Assembly: GCA_000611775.1 (NCBI GenBank)
Contig: KK106987.1
Location: forward strand, 744,001-808,000
Direction of reading: 5' to 3'
Source: Umbilicaria muhlenbergii
Lineage: Eukaryota > Ascomycota > Lecanoromycetes > Umbilicariales > Umbilicariaceae
DNA: 64,000 nucleotides
Part shown: positions 21,309-31,434 of the stretch, piece by piece
How positions within the stretch are numbered: position 1 is the first letter of the stretch
Layout: each line of letters starts with the position of its first letter
The notes under the pieces: model-generated
The model's database searches: none
What the model was told of the DNA's origin: nothing
What the model saw: only the letters and a program-made list of their open reading frames with translations
Position numbers and translations under genes: made by a program

Positions 21309-23015
21309 ATGCCAATCATGTTGTCCCGGATTTCATTGACCTTGACTTTCGCCCTCGTCTCTCTGATATGTCATACTTCCCCGTCTGTTGCAAGTCATGC
21401 GCGCTTGTCTCGAGGGAGGCATCACCAGCTGGCAAGAGATACCGACTTGGGAGAAGTTCGTCAAGGCGTTGAAACGCGTGGAGATGAGGTGCACGATCTT
21501 ACGAAACGTCAAGGAGTAACTGTCGAGATCCCATTGGCCGACATCCAGCTACTTCAATCCGAGATCACCGCTTTTGGGCAGCGCATGTCGGCTTTACTTG
21601 CGTCCTCAAACGACTTGGCCTCTACGGACCCCATCAATGTGTTGCAGCAAGAGATCACGGCCTATGAGGGGCGGATTCAGGCATGGCTAGACCTACCAGG
21701 CGTCACGAGTGCTGGTGCTATAAAATCAGCAGCCTCCCTCATTTCCGTGTCTCTACCAACATCATTGTCTATTCCAGACGGTCAAATGTATCAACGGGCG
21801 AAAACGTACGTATCTAAAACGCCCACTGTACGTAGTACGAGCAGCACGAGCAGCACTAGCAGTACAAAACCGAGATCGACTCCCCCGAGCAAGACGCCTA
21901 AAACTGTCATTGTGAAAGCACCCACCACGACGAGTACACCAACGAACATCTCAACTTCGCCAGTTGCCACTACCGTGTCTTCGAAAACACCCTCGTCCAG
22001 TCCAGTGGCGAACTATACTTACAGGTTCAACCCCACCGCCTCGGACAACGTCGCCGTATACTACGGCCAAACAGCCGCCACAGGCCAAACCAACCTCACC
22101 TTACTGTGCGAAGACCCTAGCATCGACATCGTGATCCTAGCCTTCCTAATCCAATACTTCGGCCCCGGCGGCTACCCCACCGTCAACTTCGGCGCCGCCT
22201 GCGGTGGCCAAAGCCCCGAACAGCAACAAGCAGGCGCATCCGGTCTCCTAAGCTGCGGCATCCTCGCCTCCCAAGTCTCCGCCTGCCAAGCCCTAGGCAA
22301 GAAAGTGCTCCTAAGTCTCGGCGGAGCGGTCTCAACCTCATCCTTCGCCAGCGACGATCAAGCGACGCAATTCGCCGCCCAGCTCTGGAATCTCTTCGGC
22401 GGCGGCTCCGCCTACACCCCCGGCATGCGCCCCCTCGGCTCGGTCATAGTCGATGGTTTCGATATCGGTAACCCCTTCCTCCCTTTTCACCCCTGCCACA
22501 CCAATACCATGTATATCTCAACTCACCCACTAACCCCCCCCGGCACAGATAACGAAAATAACAACCCAACCTCCTACACCACCTTCGCCCTCTCCCTTCG
22601 TGCCCAATTCGCCTCCGACCCCTCAAAACCCTACTACCTATCCGCCGCGCCCCAGTGCCCCCGCCCCGACGCTTCCATTCCCCTGCAGGCGATGCAAGCC
22701 GCCGATTTCGTCTGGGTGCAATTCTACAACAACGGCGACTGCAACATCGGGCAACCCGGTTTCGCCGCCTCTTTTGCGGCTTGGAGCGCCGATCTGGCGG
22801 CCGCGGGCGGGGGGCCGAGGTTGTTTATTGGGGCGCCGGCGTGGGCGGGGGGCGGGACGGGGTATTTGCCGCCTGATCAGATGGCGGCGGTGATTCAGGG
22901 GGCGAGGGCGCAGGGGGTGAGTAATTTTGGGGGGGTGATGTTGTGGGATGGGTCGGAGGCGGAGTTGAACGGCCAGTATGAGGACAGCGTGAAGGGGGCG
23001 TTGCAGGGGCAGTGA
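21309..23015 (+). CDS. Secreted GH18 chitinase (class III type)
   Basis: Two exons, 21309-22467 and 22549-23015, give 541 residues. The start is chosen because a signal peptide begins there (SRISLTLTFALVSLICH) and a TATA box lies just upstream. A dibasic site LTKR|QG (about residue 60) suggests Kex2 processing. A helical region and a Ser/Thr/Pro-rich linker (about 170-235) follow, then the GH18 barrel: NVAVYYGQTAATGQTNL, KKVLLSLGGAVSTS, and the catalytic DGxDxDxE motif, here DGFDIDNE, formed only after splicing. The barrel closes with WVQFYNNGDCN and GVMLWDGSEA. Class III chitinases cleave beta-1,4-GlcNAc polymers in the cell wall. The 81-base intron (22468-22548) is in frame and free of stops, so an unspliced product would carry 27 extra residues inside the active-site motif. 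Confidence 0.92.
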   Translation: MPIMLSRISLTLTFALVSLICHTSPSVASHARLSRGRHHQLARDTDLGEVRQGVETRGDEVHDLTKRQGVTVEIPLADIQLLQSEITAFGQRMSALLASSNDLASTDPINVLQQEITAYEGRIQAWLDLPGVTSAGAIKSAASLISVSLPTSLSIPDGQMYQRAKTYVSKTPTVRSTSSTSSTSSTKPRSTPPSKTPKTVIVKAPTTTSTPTNISTSPVATTVSSKTPSSSPVANYTYRFNPTASDNVAVYYGQTAATGQTNLTLLCEDPSIDIVILAFLIQYFGPGGYPTVNFGAACGGQSPEQQQAGASGLLSCGILASQVSACQALGKKVLLSLGGAVSTSSFASDDQATQFAAQLWNLFGGGSAYTPGMRPLGSVIVDGFDIGNPFLPFHPCHTNTMYISTHPLTPPGTDNENNNPTSYTTFALSLRAQFASDPSKPYYLSAAPQCPRPDASIPLQAMQAADFVWVQFYNNGDCNIGQPGFAASFAAWSADLAAAGGGPRLFIGAPAWAGGGTGYLPPDQMAAVIQGARAQGVSNFGGVMLWDGSEAELNGQYEDSVKGALQGQ

Positions 23016-23605
23016 AGTTGTTTGTGAGGGGCGTGTGGGGCTCGAGGGTTCTTTGCAGTTGCTTCTACTTTTACATTCGCTTTTGCGGTGAGGTGGGGGC
23101 CTTGCGGTGGAGGTGGCGATGTGCTGTGTGGAATGGAGGTTATGATGTGCATGGAATTTCTTCACATAAGGTAGGCCTTCTGCCAAATGCTGGAGATGGC
23201 TGGCTTCGAGATGTTCCATAGGCTTGCAATATGGTACTTTCTTGTATCTTTCATAGCAGTTGAGTGGTGCATTCTGAGTGCATAGCTCTGCGTTCGTGAC
23301 CCTGCCTTCATGGGGATGATTTTTCTCAGTACTACCTGTCGTGGGAGTTGCCCAATGCTAACAATTCTCTCTCAATTCTGCGTTCTAATTAGTCATCATC
23401 CGGCTGCTAGAGCATGACTGGTCTCGTATACTCTCAAACGAGGGTTCTGGAGAAGGAAACAGAGATCCGTCATATGAACGCTGCCCTCTCTTGCAGCCCA
23501 GGCTGTCCACCGTCGTACCATGACTGGGGCCACCAGGCTACATGTGCCATTACGTTTTATACGCATGTGAAAGCTTCTGTCCTTTCCGATCAGTGCAGCA
23601 CTCTC
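23016..23605. other. Spacer between convergent chitinase and Pof3-like genes
   Basis: Shared 3' flank. A plus-strand open frame at 23414-23740 runs antisense into the Pof3-like gene and is not supported. Confidence 0.6.
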
Positions 23606-25556
23606 TCAGCCAAGCCTAACTTTTTTGCTGTACTTGAGGTTGTCGCTGAAGCCATAAGCGACGCCGATGCCCTTGGATCTTGCAAAATCCACGGCATCAA
23701 CACTGACAGCTGTGCAGTTCTGCAGATCAAGGGTCTCTAGATTGATGTTGGGGCTGATGACCAAGGACTTGACACCAACACCGGTGACCTTCGTGTACCC
23801 GAGATGGAGAGTTTTGAGGTGATGCATGTTCTTCACTATTGACTCTGCGATGTTGTCGTTGGCCGAGGTCATCCCCAGACCTAGATCGACAATACTATCA
23901 AGATAACCGTGCTGAATGAGCTGCGCGATATCGGAATTTTCAATCAGAGAACAAGCACTGATGTCAAGTTTCAGGAGTCGGCCCTTGCTAGGTTCGAGAA
24001 GGGCTCCCAAATCTGCAGGTGTCATCTTGCTCAAAGACCTCAGGGAAAGACTTGTCAAACTCGAGAGTGATGCCTCGAGAAGGTTAGTCTGACTCTCTGG
24101 TGCCGCGAACGAGATATTATAACAATTTGATATATTCAATTTCTGTAGCGAGGACGGTAAACTCGGGAATACTGCTAGTTGGAAGCGTGTAAGGTTGAGT
24201 TTTCGTAACTCCGTCAGTACAGAGAAGTCTGGTCTGGTCCATGCGCTGTGGGCCTTCCATCCTCTCAGGGTCAACTCGTCGATTTTGGGGACCTGCTTAA
24301 ACAGATTGTCCTAAAGACGTCAGTTAATAGAACATACATCATCGTGATAACAGTATACCAACCAAATCAAGTGCCGTGAAGCCCAAGATCTGGGTTGTAC
24401 CAGCGTTCATGGTCAAGCAGCGAAGGTTTGACATATCACCAGCCCAAGTAGCTAACGCTCCACTCGAGAAGATGTTGTGGAACTCTGCTCGCTCTAGCTT
24501 CCTGCATTTAGCCAGCAACAGACTCACAGCGTCAAGCGTTGTCTCGCAATCGACAGATACCATGAGGGATGTCAACTTGGGGGCCAACACTGCAGCTTCC
24601 ACAAGTGAGCGGATCTTCAAACCACTCTGAATTTCGAGATACTGCAGGTTCTTGCAATGCCTCGTAATGTACTTCAGCGCATCACCATGGAAGAGCGCAT
24701 GCTTGTTCATGGTTGCCCGAGTGGTCTTGCCTCTCGATCTTCTAACGCACGCTTGCACCGATCTAAGCGAGACCGGCCTCGATGCACCAGAAAACTCCAA
24801 ATCGCTCCAGAGGTCGGGCATAGAGGTCAGGAATTTGTGCCAATGCTGTGACACACCTATCAAGTTCCTGGTACACCGTTAGTATCCCGCATATGCTGCG
24901 GCTCAAGGTCAGACCTTACACAATGTCCTTGAACCTCAAGTGCTTGACCACCATCTCCGCAAGCTCCACGGGCAGAACTCGTAAGGGATCGACAGCTTTA
25001 GGAGGCGAGCACCGTTTTGCTAACTTATTGTACATGTGTCGGAGTAGCTAGAAAGTGCCGTCAGCAGTGATCGTAGCCAGAAACGATTTCAGGGATCATG
25101 AATACCTTCGTGTTTGGGTCATCGGATCGCACGTTTCCAGTACCATACTTGTAAATCCCTAGGGCTACATCGTCTTTACCCAGCAACTGCAGGATTTTCC
25201 CCGTTCGAAGATACCCCTATTATTGTGAGTACCATGCACGTCTGAGCAATGTGCTAGTCACCGTACTGTCACGTCGGTCTTCGCAGCATGGATCATTTGC
25301 TTCCCATCACGCAGGGCCGCCTGAAGATCCCCCAATTTGGTATACGTCGCCGCACGGTTGTCCAGAGCGCTGACTGAAGGGCATCGCTGCTGTTCAATGG
25401 CCTAATGCCTGTCAATGGAAGTGCCTCTTAGCTATCCGGCAAGAGACGTACCTCGTTGAATGCTTCCATTGCGGCTTTGTAGTTGTGTTGACGGTAGAGC
25501 TCTTGGCCCCGTTCTTGCGCCTCTACAGGGCACACTTGTTTCCTCATTGCCGCCAT
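23606..25556 (-). CDS. pof3: TPR / F-box / leucine-rich-repeat protein, Pof3-like
   Basis: Six exons, 25556-25452, 25401-25267, 25216-25106, 25047-24920, 24867-24363 and 24310-23606, give 562 residues. The order is three TPR-like helical hairpins (about 10-105, with QELYRQHNYKAAMEAFNEAI and ALDNRAATYTKLGDLQAAL), an F-box (about 137-180, LRVLPVELAEMVVKHLRFKD then WHKFLTSMPDLW) and LRRs to the end (LRKLNLTRF, LQKLNISNC, LLKLDISAC, LETLDLQNC). S. pombe Pof3, an SCF ubiquitin-ligase receptor needed for telomere and genome integrity, has the same order and nearly the same length. It probably binds Skp1 through the F-box. The last donor, GTTGGT, is non-standard, but the spliced frame is smooth. Confidence 0.86.
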
Positions 25557-25861
25557 CCCTGATGAATAACAAAATCCATTAAAGATGCAGAGTCCACCGA
25601 AAGGTAAAAATTACCGTGTTTATCTGAAGGTTGCGGGCAACCTGAGGACTGACAGTCAGGTCGATCGACGCGAAGCGCGTTTATCGATTGCAGGAAACTT
25701 TAAATCGCAACCCAACGGCGCTCACGAATTGACGCTGATTTAAGAGTAATCTATGAAAGAAAACATTGAGTGCTAGCAAGAGACCCTTGATAAATCTACG
25801 GCAGATCTCTTAGCTTCTATCTCTGTGCGGGTGTTTCGCAGGCTTCTATAGATCCAGCACC
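25557..25861. promoter_or_regulatory. Divergent promoter of the Pof3-like gene and CTNNBL1
   Basis: A 305-base spacer between two head-to-head start codons, likely to hold both promoters. No clear TATA box is seen. An AT-rich centre with short direct A/T runs is visible around 25735-25770. Confidence 0.5.
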
Positions 25862-28078
25862 ATGACAAGTATTGACGATCTATTCAAGGTCAATGTGCAT
25901 TTCCAACCCTCCTTTGGGCGCTGCTGATGTGATATAGAAACCTTCCCTACCCAGCAACAAGCGAAAATTGGAGAGTACTAGGGATCCTAGTACGTGCAAC
26001 CTCTCAACAAGCTACAGCAGGGCTTATCTGGCATAGATGAAGTCTACAAGTCGATTAAATTAAGTCCGAATGGGGATGCGAAGAGGAACGGACAAACCAC
26101 AGTAGAGGATGAGGAAGAGGACGACGGCATCGCGGGGCCAGAGCTACCTCCTGATCAAGAAGAGGAAGCCCCGGATGACGAGGAGGGACGATTCTTCGGG
26201 GGTGGAATTACGAGCGACACCGCCGAGGTATTGGATTTTATAGATGGACGGGATAGGGAAGACGCAGGAGTGAGGAAGAGCCCGTAGATCCAGCGTGCCA
26301 TGGATGTTATTGACATAGCACTAGCCGGAGAGGATCGATACAGCGTGGGTGCGAAAGCTCGCACTGACTTTCGAGAAACGGATAACCAAGAATGCCGAGT
26401 TGAGAGCAAAGTTTGAAGAGGAGCCACAGAAGTATGTGCCGGAAAACATGAAAGGAAGGTGGTCTGTTCTGACCAGAGTCACAGGTTTATGGGTTCGGAG
26501 GCGGATCTAGACGCCGACATCAAGGCTCTATCGATTCTTTCTGAGCATTCAGATCTTTACGAAGAATTCGCCAAATTGGGCTGCGTAGCATCTCTGGTCT
26601 CTTTGCTCGCCCACGAAAACACCGATATCGCTATTGACGCTATTGAAATAATCAGTGAGCTTACCGATGAGGATGTTGAGGCAGAGCAGAGAGAATGGGA
26701 TGTTCTCGTGGATGCAATGGTAAGAATTTTTTGCTGTTTAGTGAGGTATCATCTAACATAGGTATAGCTCGACTCCGATCTGCTGGATCTCCTTTCGCAG
26801 AACATTTCCCGGCTGAATGAGAATAACGAGTCTGATAGAAACGGAATATACCATGCACTGAGTACTTAGGTACCCGCTTCAATTTGCTACGTTAAGACAC
26901 TGATATTCGGTAGGCGTGTTGGAAAGCCTTTCTTCCCGACGTTCTATTGCGGAGCTCATTGGAAAGGACACTCCAATCATGGCTTGGCTCGTCTCTCGTG
27001 TCCAGAGACGGGAGAGTACTGTTGGACAGAATAAGCAATATGCCGCGGAGGTTCTTGCTATACTGCTGCAATCGTCGCCTACCAACCAAGAGCATTTCAT
27101 TGAGATGGACGGTGTCGATGTCTTTCTGCAGTTGCTCAGTGCTTACCGCAAACGGGATCCGGAAAAAGGCACCGAAGAGGAAGAATATGTCGAAAACATC
27201 TTCGACTGCGTTACGTGCAGCGTTGATTTGGAAGCAGGCAAATCAAAGTTCTTGGAAGCCGAGGGAGTGGAACTATGTCTGATCATGCTTCGAGAAGGAA
27301 AGATGAGTAGACCGCGTGCGTTAAGACTACTGGATCATGCCCTTGGTGGCCAGGCGGGCTCTACTTGCTGTGAAAGGCTTGTGGAAGCAGCGGGTCTCAA
27401 GACTGTGTTTAGCATGTTTATGAAAAAGGTATTAGTGGATAACATGCATTGTCATTGCTTCACTAACAACACTCCAGCATGACAATCAAATGACAGAGCA
27501 TCTTCTTGGTATCCTTGCATCGCTATTGCGCTCGCTGCCAGGGGATTCCGCTCCGAGACTTAGGACGCTGGCCAAATTTGTGGAGAGAAATTATGAGAAG
27601 ATCGAAAGGCTTGTGCAACTCAGGCGAGACTACTCGTCCAAGCTGGCTACGGTTGAACAAGAGATTAAGCGGGAAAGGGCCAGCAAATCCATCAACGAGG
27701 AGGAAATGGCAGATGAGTGGTTGTCAAGACGACTCGATGCAGGCCTGTTTTCCTTACAAGTAAGCTAGAGCTGATGATACACCATCTACAGAGGCGACGG
27801 ATCGACTGACGAGGCTGCAGACTGTTGATGTCATCCTGGCATGGCTAGTCGCCGAAGACGACGGTGCAAAAACGAAGATACAGAAGCTTTTGGCTGAACG
27901 TAATGAGTCTCTCAGTGATATCAAAGCTACTATACAAGGTCCGTCTTCCCGGGTTTGATCCTACCTATTACATTTTGCTAAGTACCTCCCAGAACAACTC
28001 GAAGGCATGGATGCTGGTAGCGAAGATGTGGACAACACGCTAAAAGACATGCTTGGTACGCTGGTACAGTTTTTATAG
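25862..28078 (+). CDS. Beta-catenin-like protein 1 homologue (CTNNBL1)
   Basis: Ten exons, 25862-25888, 25938-25989, 26037-26269, 26325-26431, 26485-26719, 26768-26861, 26914-27428, 27478-27759, 27821-27938 and 27993-28078, give 582 residues in a continuous frame. The acidic N-terminal block GPELPPDQEEE and RFFGGGITSD is followed by AWVRKLALTFEKRITKNAEL, armadillo-type helices (EFAKLGCVASLVSLLAHEN, AIEIISELTDEDVE, VDVFLQLLSAY) and a coiled-coil end. CTNNBL1 associates with the Prp19/CDC5L spliceosome complex in the nucleus. The third intron (26270-26324) was placed from frame logic: the unspliced frame stops at TAG 26285, and the acceptor ACTAG|CCGGAG restores PERIDTAW. Nine introns in 2.2 kb is high for this window. 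Confidence 0.92.
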
Positions 28079-28525
28079 ATAGCTACGGATAATACCCCAA
28101 ACAACGTGCTCGACCAACTCTCACATGACAGACCTCGACTGTAAAATGAAATTGCCTCAGTCCTGCCTGCTCTGACCAATCGTGACTCAAGTATACATGG
28201 TTATGGATCAAATAGTACCAGACCAGTTTGATTACCACCTACTACCAGTGCCTAGCAGTTATTACTAGTGGTTACCAGTGGGTAAAAACAGTTACCAATA
28301 ACTAGTCAAAGGTCACGAAGAGTACTCGGTAGCATGGAAGAGCCAATCACCTACAGTACTGTAAGTAGCATGAAACCAGGTATTTCGCAGTCTATGTTTA
28401 AATCCAGAAGTTCTGTAATCGGGTCTACCAACCCTTAAACCTTAAGCCCTCTTGTTCAGTAATCGAAGATAACTCCTCCCAAATATATCACGACACTCGA
28501 GAAAACATACATTGAGAAGACTCCA
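28079..28525. other. Spacer between convergent CTNNBL1 and J-protein genes
   Basis: Shared 3' flank, notable for clustered TACCAG/TTACCA motifs (28213-28305, listed separately). No gene is seen. Confidence 0.6.
28213..28305 (+). repeat. Cluster of degenerate TACCAG motifs
   Basis: Four to five copies of TACCAG(T/A), three of them followed by TG, recur at irregular spacing. ACTAGTGGTTACC and TTACCAATAACTAGT are roughly complementary. It may be a decayed tandem array or short element, too degenerate to classify. Confidence 0.3.
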
Positions 28526-29845
28526 TCATCTAGTCCCCCGTGCACCCACTGGCGCACCCATCCTCCTCCTCCCCATCGCCCGCCCCATCGCATCCCTCAC
28601 TTCCGGATCCGCACGAATGGTATTCTGCACCAACCACTCCCTGATCTTACTCCTCAAATCCTTCACCGCGCCCTCATCCCCCACAAACGGCGCCATATCC
28701 AGTGCCAGTAATCTCGACGCCTCGGCTTCGTTGTGGGTGGCTAATTGTTCGAGCTTCAGTAGTTGCTGCTGCTGCTGTTGGGCGTTGGAAGAGGAGACCG
28801 GGCCGGCAATGGAGGTTTGGAAGAGAGGACCCAGTTGCGAGAGGGCGATGAAGAGGCTGAGCGCGGCTTTGCGCGCTAGGACGAGCATCTGGAAGGGGAG
28901 GATCGGCGGATGGAGGGTGTATTTTTGGAGGATTGGGTTGAGGAGGACGGTCAGGAAGGGGGGGTAGTAGGGACGGGTGATGGTGTGGACTTCGAAGAGA
29001 ACAAGGGAGCCGAAAGCTAGGTAGCGCCACTGTGACGCTCAACATATGTCAGGATTAGTATATAGAAACTTACGGCGTCGCAGTCGCATTTTATAGAGGG
29101 ATAGTTGTGACATACGAAACGACCCCATTGCAGGTATCCAGTCACGCCTAGTAGGATCATAAAAATCGCCGAGCCCAGATACATCGGAGCGGCAGCTTTA
29201 AGGCCAACCAGGACGTAATCACGGATCGAGGAGCAGTGTTGCCATTGTAGGACATCGGGCCCGAACCGATCGTAGGCGAAGCGTTTGGTTGGATTGAGGA
29301 GGGTATCTTGAGCTTGCTTGAGCTGCAGAAAGATAGCTTCGGACGGTCCGTCTTCACCAGACGTCGAAACTTTGTCTGGGTGATGGATCGCAGCTCTATA
29401 AGTGAGTGTGAGTTTGCAGTGCCGTGTCCAGCAATGTAGGGATTCTCGTACAGTCTTCTGAAGCGGGACTTGATCCCTCTATCGTCCACATTATGAGGTA
29501 GACTCAGATCTTGATAGAAGTCGCCTCCTCTTAGGACGTCGTAGTCTGCCTCGACGAGGGTGTAAAGAAGGTAGGCGAGCACGACGGTCATGTGTATGCG
29601 CTGCCGGTGCTTGAGCCACCGCGGTGTGCCTGGCTGAGGTTTTGGCTCGCCTGCGCGAATGGTGATGCCATAGTAGAGAGTTTGTAGCCAACCAGTGACT
29701 AGCTATAAGAGTGGTTTAGTCGTTGGGAAAGCATATGGGGCAATCACAAAGGCCAGGACGCCCGACGGGACTGCGCAGAAGGGAGGCCTCTTACATTTGG
29801 CAGGAAGGTCCAGCCTATATATGAAAGAAGGCCGCTTGTTGACAT
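28526..29845 (-). CDS. Membrane-bound J-domain (DnaJ/Hsp40) protein
   Basis: Four exons, 29845-29795, 29702-29452, 29395-29074 and 29029-28526, give 375 residues. An N-terminal hydrophobic segment (GLLSYIGWTFLPNLVTGWL) and a second around MTVVLAYLLYTL precede a J-domain (about 73-130) whose HPD signature, AAIHHPDKV, is formed at the second splice junction. Further hydrophobic segments follow, around YVLVGLKAAAPMYLGSAIFM, WRYLAFGSLVLFEV and LARKAALSLFIALSQ, then a Gln-rich stretch and a basic tail (MGRAMGRRRMG). J-proteins stimulate Hsp70 ATPase. The topology suggests an ER-type or other endomembrane co-chaperone, with the compartment inferred. It resembles uncharacterised fungal membrane J-proteins rather than Sec63 or Scj1. 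Confidence 0.87.
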
Positions 29846-30124
29846 AGTGCACCGCAATAGTGCCTGTCTGCGGAGTACAACAAAAATGCTGTCATCGAGA
29901 GCAGGATCTGTACATATGCATTATTGCTCTCATTAGGTTGTAACCAACATCGCATTCCGCAAAAGTGGCCTGAATGAATTGGCGCGTCAATCGCAGTGCT
30001 ATAAGCTGTCAGCCCTACGAGACCCGTGCTTCTCCGCAGGGCACGGACCAATGCCAAAATTCTTTGGCAGATGCGCAAAGCTCAGCGAACGGTCGAAGAG
30101 ACGGCGCCATTGCGCCGGTTCGCA
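29846..30124. promoter_or_regulatory. Divergent promoter of the J-protein and RPA43
   Basis: A 279-base spacer between head-to-head starts. The RPA43 frame extends upstream to 30026, and part of this region could be translated if that start is used. Confidence 0.45.
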
Positions 30125-31174
30125 ATGTCTATGGAGGACGAGTCGTCTTTAGGCATGACTCCAAGGAGTCACAAAAAGTCTCGCGACAACGCGGAAAGGA
30201 AGAGTGAAAAGAAGCGGAAGAGGGAGATCCAAGAGGATACCGAGGCCTCACCATCTAAGAGACACCAACCCGAGCAGAGTTTAGAGCCTTCAGCAGCGCA
30301 AAACGATCCAGCGGAAGCCTCAAGATCGCCCGAAGACTCACCTTTTCATTTACAAACTTCATCCCTCTACCTTCCTCTATCGCCAATAGCTCAGCTTCAT
30401 CCGTTGCAAGGTCTATGCGCCGAGCATCTATCGCCACTGATCCTGACCTATCATCCACTGTTCCATGGCGTCATACTGTCATACAGCAATGTGCGACTCT
30501 TGGAGGACCTTCGAAGACCCGATGCTAATGGCGCAGGGGAAAAGGTGCTCGCAAGGTCGATTGACGAATACGCGGTGAGCTTTGTTTGGGTTACCGCAGA
30601 CTTCGTCATCTTCAAGCCGCAGAGTGGAGGATGGATTGAGGGATGGATCAATCTGCAAAATGAAGGACATCTAGGGCTTGTGTGTTGGAATCTGTTCAAT
30701 GCAAGCATCGACCGGAGCCGGTTGCCGAAGGAGTGGAAATGGGTAGCGGGAGGTATGGGTGGCCGGCGGAAATCGAGCCTAAAAAAGCGGGGGAAAAGCT
30801 CTGAAGTCGAAGACATGGAGCAGCGAGATGAGGCCAATGATGTTGAGGAAGTGGAGGGATATTTTGAAGACTCAGAAGGCCAGAAGATTGAGGGAAAGAT
30901 CAGATTCCGGGTCAAGGATATAGTACCTTCGTCAACCTCGGAGCCAGAGAAGGGTTTCCTAAGTATCGAGGGAACCATGCTGGATGAGGAGGAGGAGGAT
31001 CATCTGGTAGAACAAGACAAGGGCAGGGTACGGAGGAAAGGGCGGGTGCCGTCAGGACGGCGTGTGCAAACTGATCACACTATAGCCGGCGCATTGGGAA
31101 ACGGTCAGCTTGATGGCGTTGGTGCAGAGAACGTAGATGGGTCCCGGACCACTAAGCACAGGGTCACATATTAG
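30125..31174 (+). CDS. RPA43: RNA polymerase I subunit A43
   Basis: An uninterrupted frame. From the ATG at 30125 it gives 349 residues; an upstream in-frame ATG at 30026 would add 33 basic residues that are not typical of the family. A charged, lysine-rich N terminus precedes the conserved core: SSLYLPLSPIAQLHPLQGLC, AEHLSPLILTYHPLFHGVIL and SYSNVRLLED. An OB-fold region follows, with VSFVWVTADFVIFKPQSGGW and HLGLVCWNLFNASIDRSRLP. The C-terminal third is acidic and then basic. A43 forms the Pol I stalk with A14 and binds Rrn3 for rDNA transcription in the nucleolus. The match to fungal RPA43 is clear from the SxYLPxSPxxQxHPLxGxCAEHLSPL motif. Confidence 0.92.
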   Translation: MSMEDESSLGMTPRSHKKSRDNAERKSEKKRKREIQEDTEASPSKRHQPEQSLEPSAAQNDPAEASRSPEDSPFHLQTSSLYLPLSPIAQLHPLQGLCAEHLSPLILTYHPLFHGVILSYSNVRLLEDLRRPDANGAGEKVLARSIDEYAVSFVWVTADFVIFKPQSGGWIEGWINLQNEGHLGLVCWNLFNASIDRSRLPKEWKWVAGGMGGRRKSSLKKRGKSSEVEDMEQRDEANDVEEVEGYFEDSEGQKIEGKIRFRVKDIVPSSTSEPEKGFLSIEGTMLDEEEEDHLVEQDKGRVRRKGRVPSGRRVQTDHTIAGALGNGQLDGVGAENVDGSRTTKHRVTY

Positions 31175-31434
31175 CAATCACTACCTTGCACTATCAATAG
31201 ATGCCACGCCGGGCGTCTCAACACTGTAGAGAGAAGATTTAACCAACAGTTAACCTCCAATAAGATGGCTACGCTATTGTTAGACTAGCCCACGGACTGG
31301 CCCGGACGCCCCTGCAACTTTCATGTCGCGCCCCCCGCACCCTCATTGCAGATTCGCAACGGCGCGTCGTTCTTGACTGGAACTTTCTGTTTATGGACCG
31401 AGGAACTGCCCATACGTTCTAACTGTCGGACATC

